Shown: in pieces, positions 39,082 to 39,507 of the stretch
Numbering within the stretch: the stretch's first letter is position 1
Layout of the letters: every line of letters starts with the position of its first letter
From: RH-AL1 sp964243435
GTDB taxonomy: Bacteria > Pseudomonadota > Alphaproteobacteria > Rhizobiales > Beijerinckiaceae
Assembly: GCA_964243435.1 (NCBI GenBank)
Contig: CAXTFM010000015.1
Coordinates: 1 to 39,507, forward strand
DNA length: 39,507 nucleotides
Direction of reading: 5' to 3'
Notes under the pieces: generated by a model
Told to the model about the DNA's origin: nothing
Databases searched by the model: none
The model's input: only the letters and a program-made list of their open reading frames with translations
Program-made: the position numbers and the translations under genes

Positions 39082-39507
39082 ATGCCATACGTTGAGAACC
39101 GTTGGCGACGTAAGGCCAGAAACGTCCGGCATGTGTTCGTCGAGAACTGGCTTTTTCGCAACCAGCGCTTTGCTGCGTATTTGAAAAGCTCGGACGACCC
39201 ACGCATCCAGGTAGGAACCGGCGCCAATCCACTGAACGGATGGTTGAACACAGACTTTCGGCCGCAGTCGTCGCAAGCAGTGTTCATGGACGCGACGAAG
39301 CGATGGCCGTTTTCAGCAGAAACATTCTCGTGCGTCTTCAGCGAGCACATGATCGAACATATCACTCAGCATGCCGCCGACAACTTCTTCGCCGAAGCAT
39401 ATCGTACGCTCAAGCCGAACGGAGTCCTCAGGGTCGTCACGCCGGATCTGGGGTTCCTGGTCGATCTGCATGTCCACGAAGGGGACTGGAGTGAAACGCA
39501 GAAGCGC
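39082..39507 (+). CDS. SAM-dependent methyltransferase, cut by window edge
   Basis: 142 codons visible from ATG 39082, preceded by GAGGG; no stop before the window ends. Residues 42-55 (RIQVGTGANPLNGWLN) carry a degenerate motif I of the type seen in predicted methyltransferases of glycan clusters, and FSCVFSEHMIEHITQHAADN followed by YRTLKPNGVLRVVTPDLGF is the motif II-III region of Methyltransf_11. Base composition is less GC-rich than the bulk of the window. Probably acts on a sugar or on a glycan-bound intermediate. Adds to the surface-glycan set; 260 bp before it show no gene. Confidence 0.85.
   Translation, partial: MPYVENRWRRKARNVRHVFVENWLFRNQRFAAYLKSSDDPRIQVGTGANPLNGWLNTDFRPQSSQAVFMDATKRWPFSAETFSCVFSEHMIEHITQHAADNFFAEAYRTLKPNGVLRVVTPDLGFLVDLHVHEGDWSETQKR

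Overview
The window is GC-rich, Gram-negative chromosomal DNA, most likely from an alphaproteobacterium of the order Hyphomicrobiales (Methylobacterium- or Beijerinckiaceae-like). This rests on the family mix: a PATR-type autotransporter, YsnF/DUF2382 and PhnA-like stress proteins, a DUF3309-like mini membrane protein, a PAS-LuxR regulator, and a beta-helix exoprotein with a type-I-secretion-like tail. It is an inference without any database search. No rRNA, tRNA, CRISPR array or intact insertion sequence was seen. A 100-N assembly gap lies at 27169-27268.

Layout. 1-3474 (-): N-terminal 1158 residues of a large autotransporter adhesin whose barrel lies outside the window. 4173-5471 (+): an anion:cation-symporter-type MFS permease. 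5689-13066: a metabolic stretch almost entirely on the minus strand. It holds a DUF6880 protein, a molybdopterin oxidoreductase followed by a RidA-like imine deaminase, a small helical protein, an aspartate dehydrogenase-like enzyme, a GlcG/HbpS protein and a REDY/EthD-like protein. Decayed pieces (an MFS tail, a possible TetR tail) and a strong hairpin lie in its gaps.

13167-21223 is the most interesting part. A phosphoesterase-like domain fused to a radical SAM domain sits beside a sodium:solute symporter, a fatty-acid-hydroxylase-like membrane enzyme, and the two glycosyltransferases that NCBI names as rSAM/selenodomain-associated or arsenosugar biosynthesis transferases. An SDR reductase and a disulfide-type flavoprotein complete the set. 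Strands alternate, gaps are very short, and I propose one biosynthetic system making a modified sugar or sugar-lipid. The product is unknown.

21455-27069 is a stress/envelope block: YidB-like protein, PDZ lipid- or envelope-associated protein, mini membrane protein, a three-gene operon (PhnA-like membrane protein, DUF2382, YsnF), and the three-PAS LuxR regulator directly upstream of that operon.

27576-39507 is a cell-surface and glycan region: two acyltransferase-3 membrane enzymes, a beta-helix exoprotein with four to five 71-residue repeats, a phage-tail-like protein coupled to an SGNH hydrolase, two SAM methyltransferases and a glycosyltransferase-like protein. The genes at 35441-36163 and after 39000 look less GC-rich than the rest, as is common for exchanged surface-polysaccharide genes.
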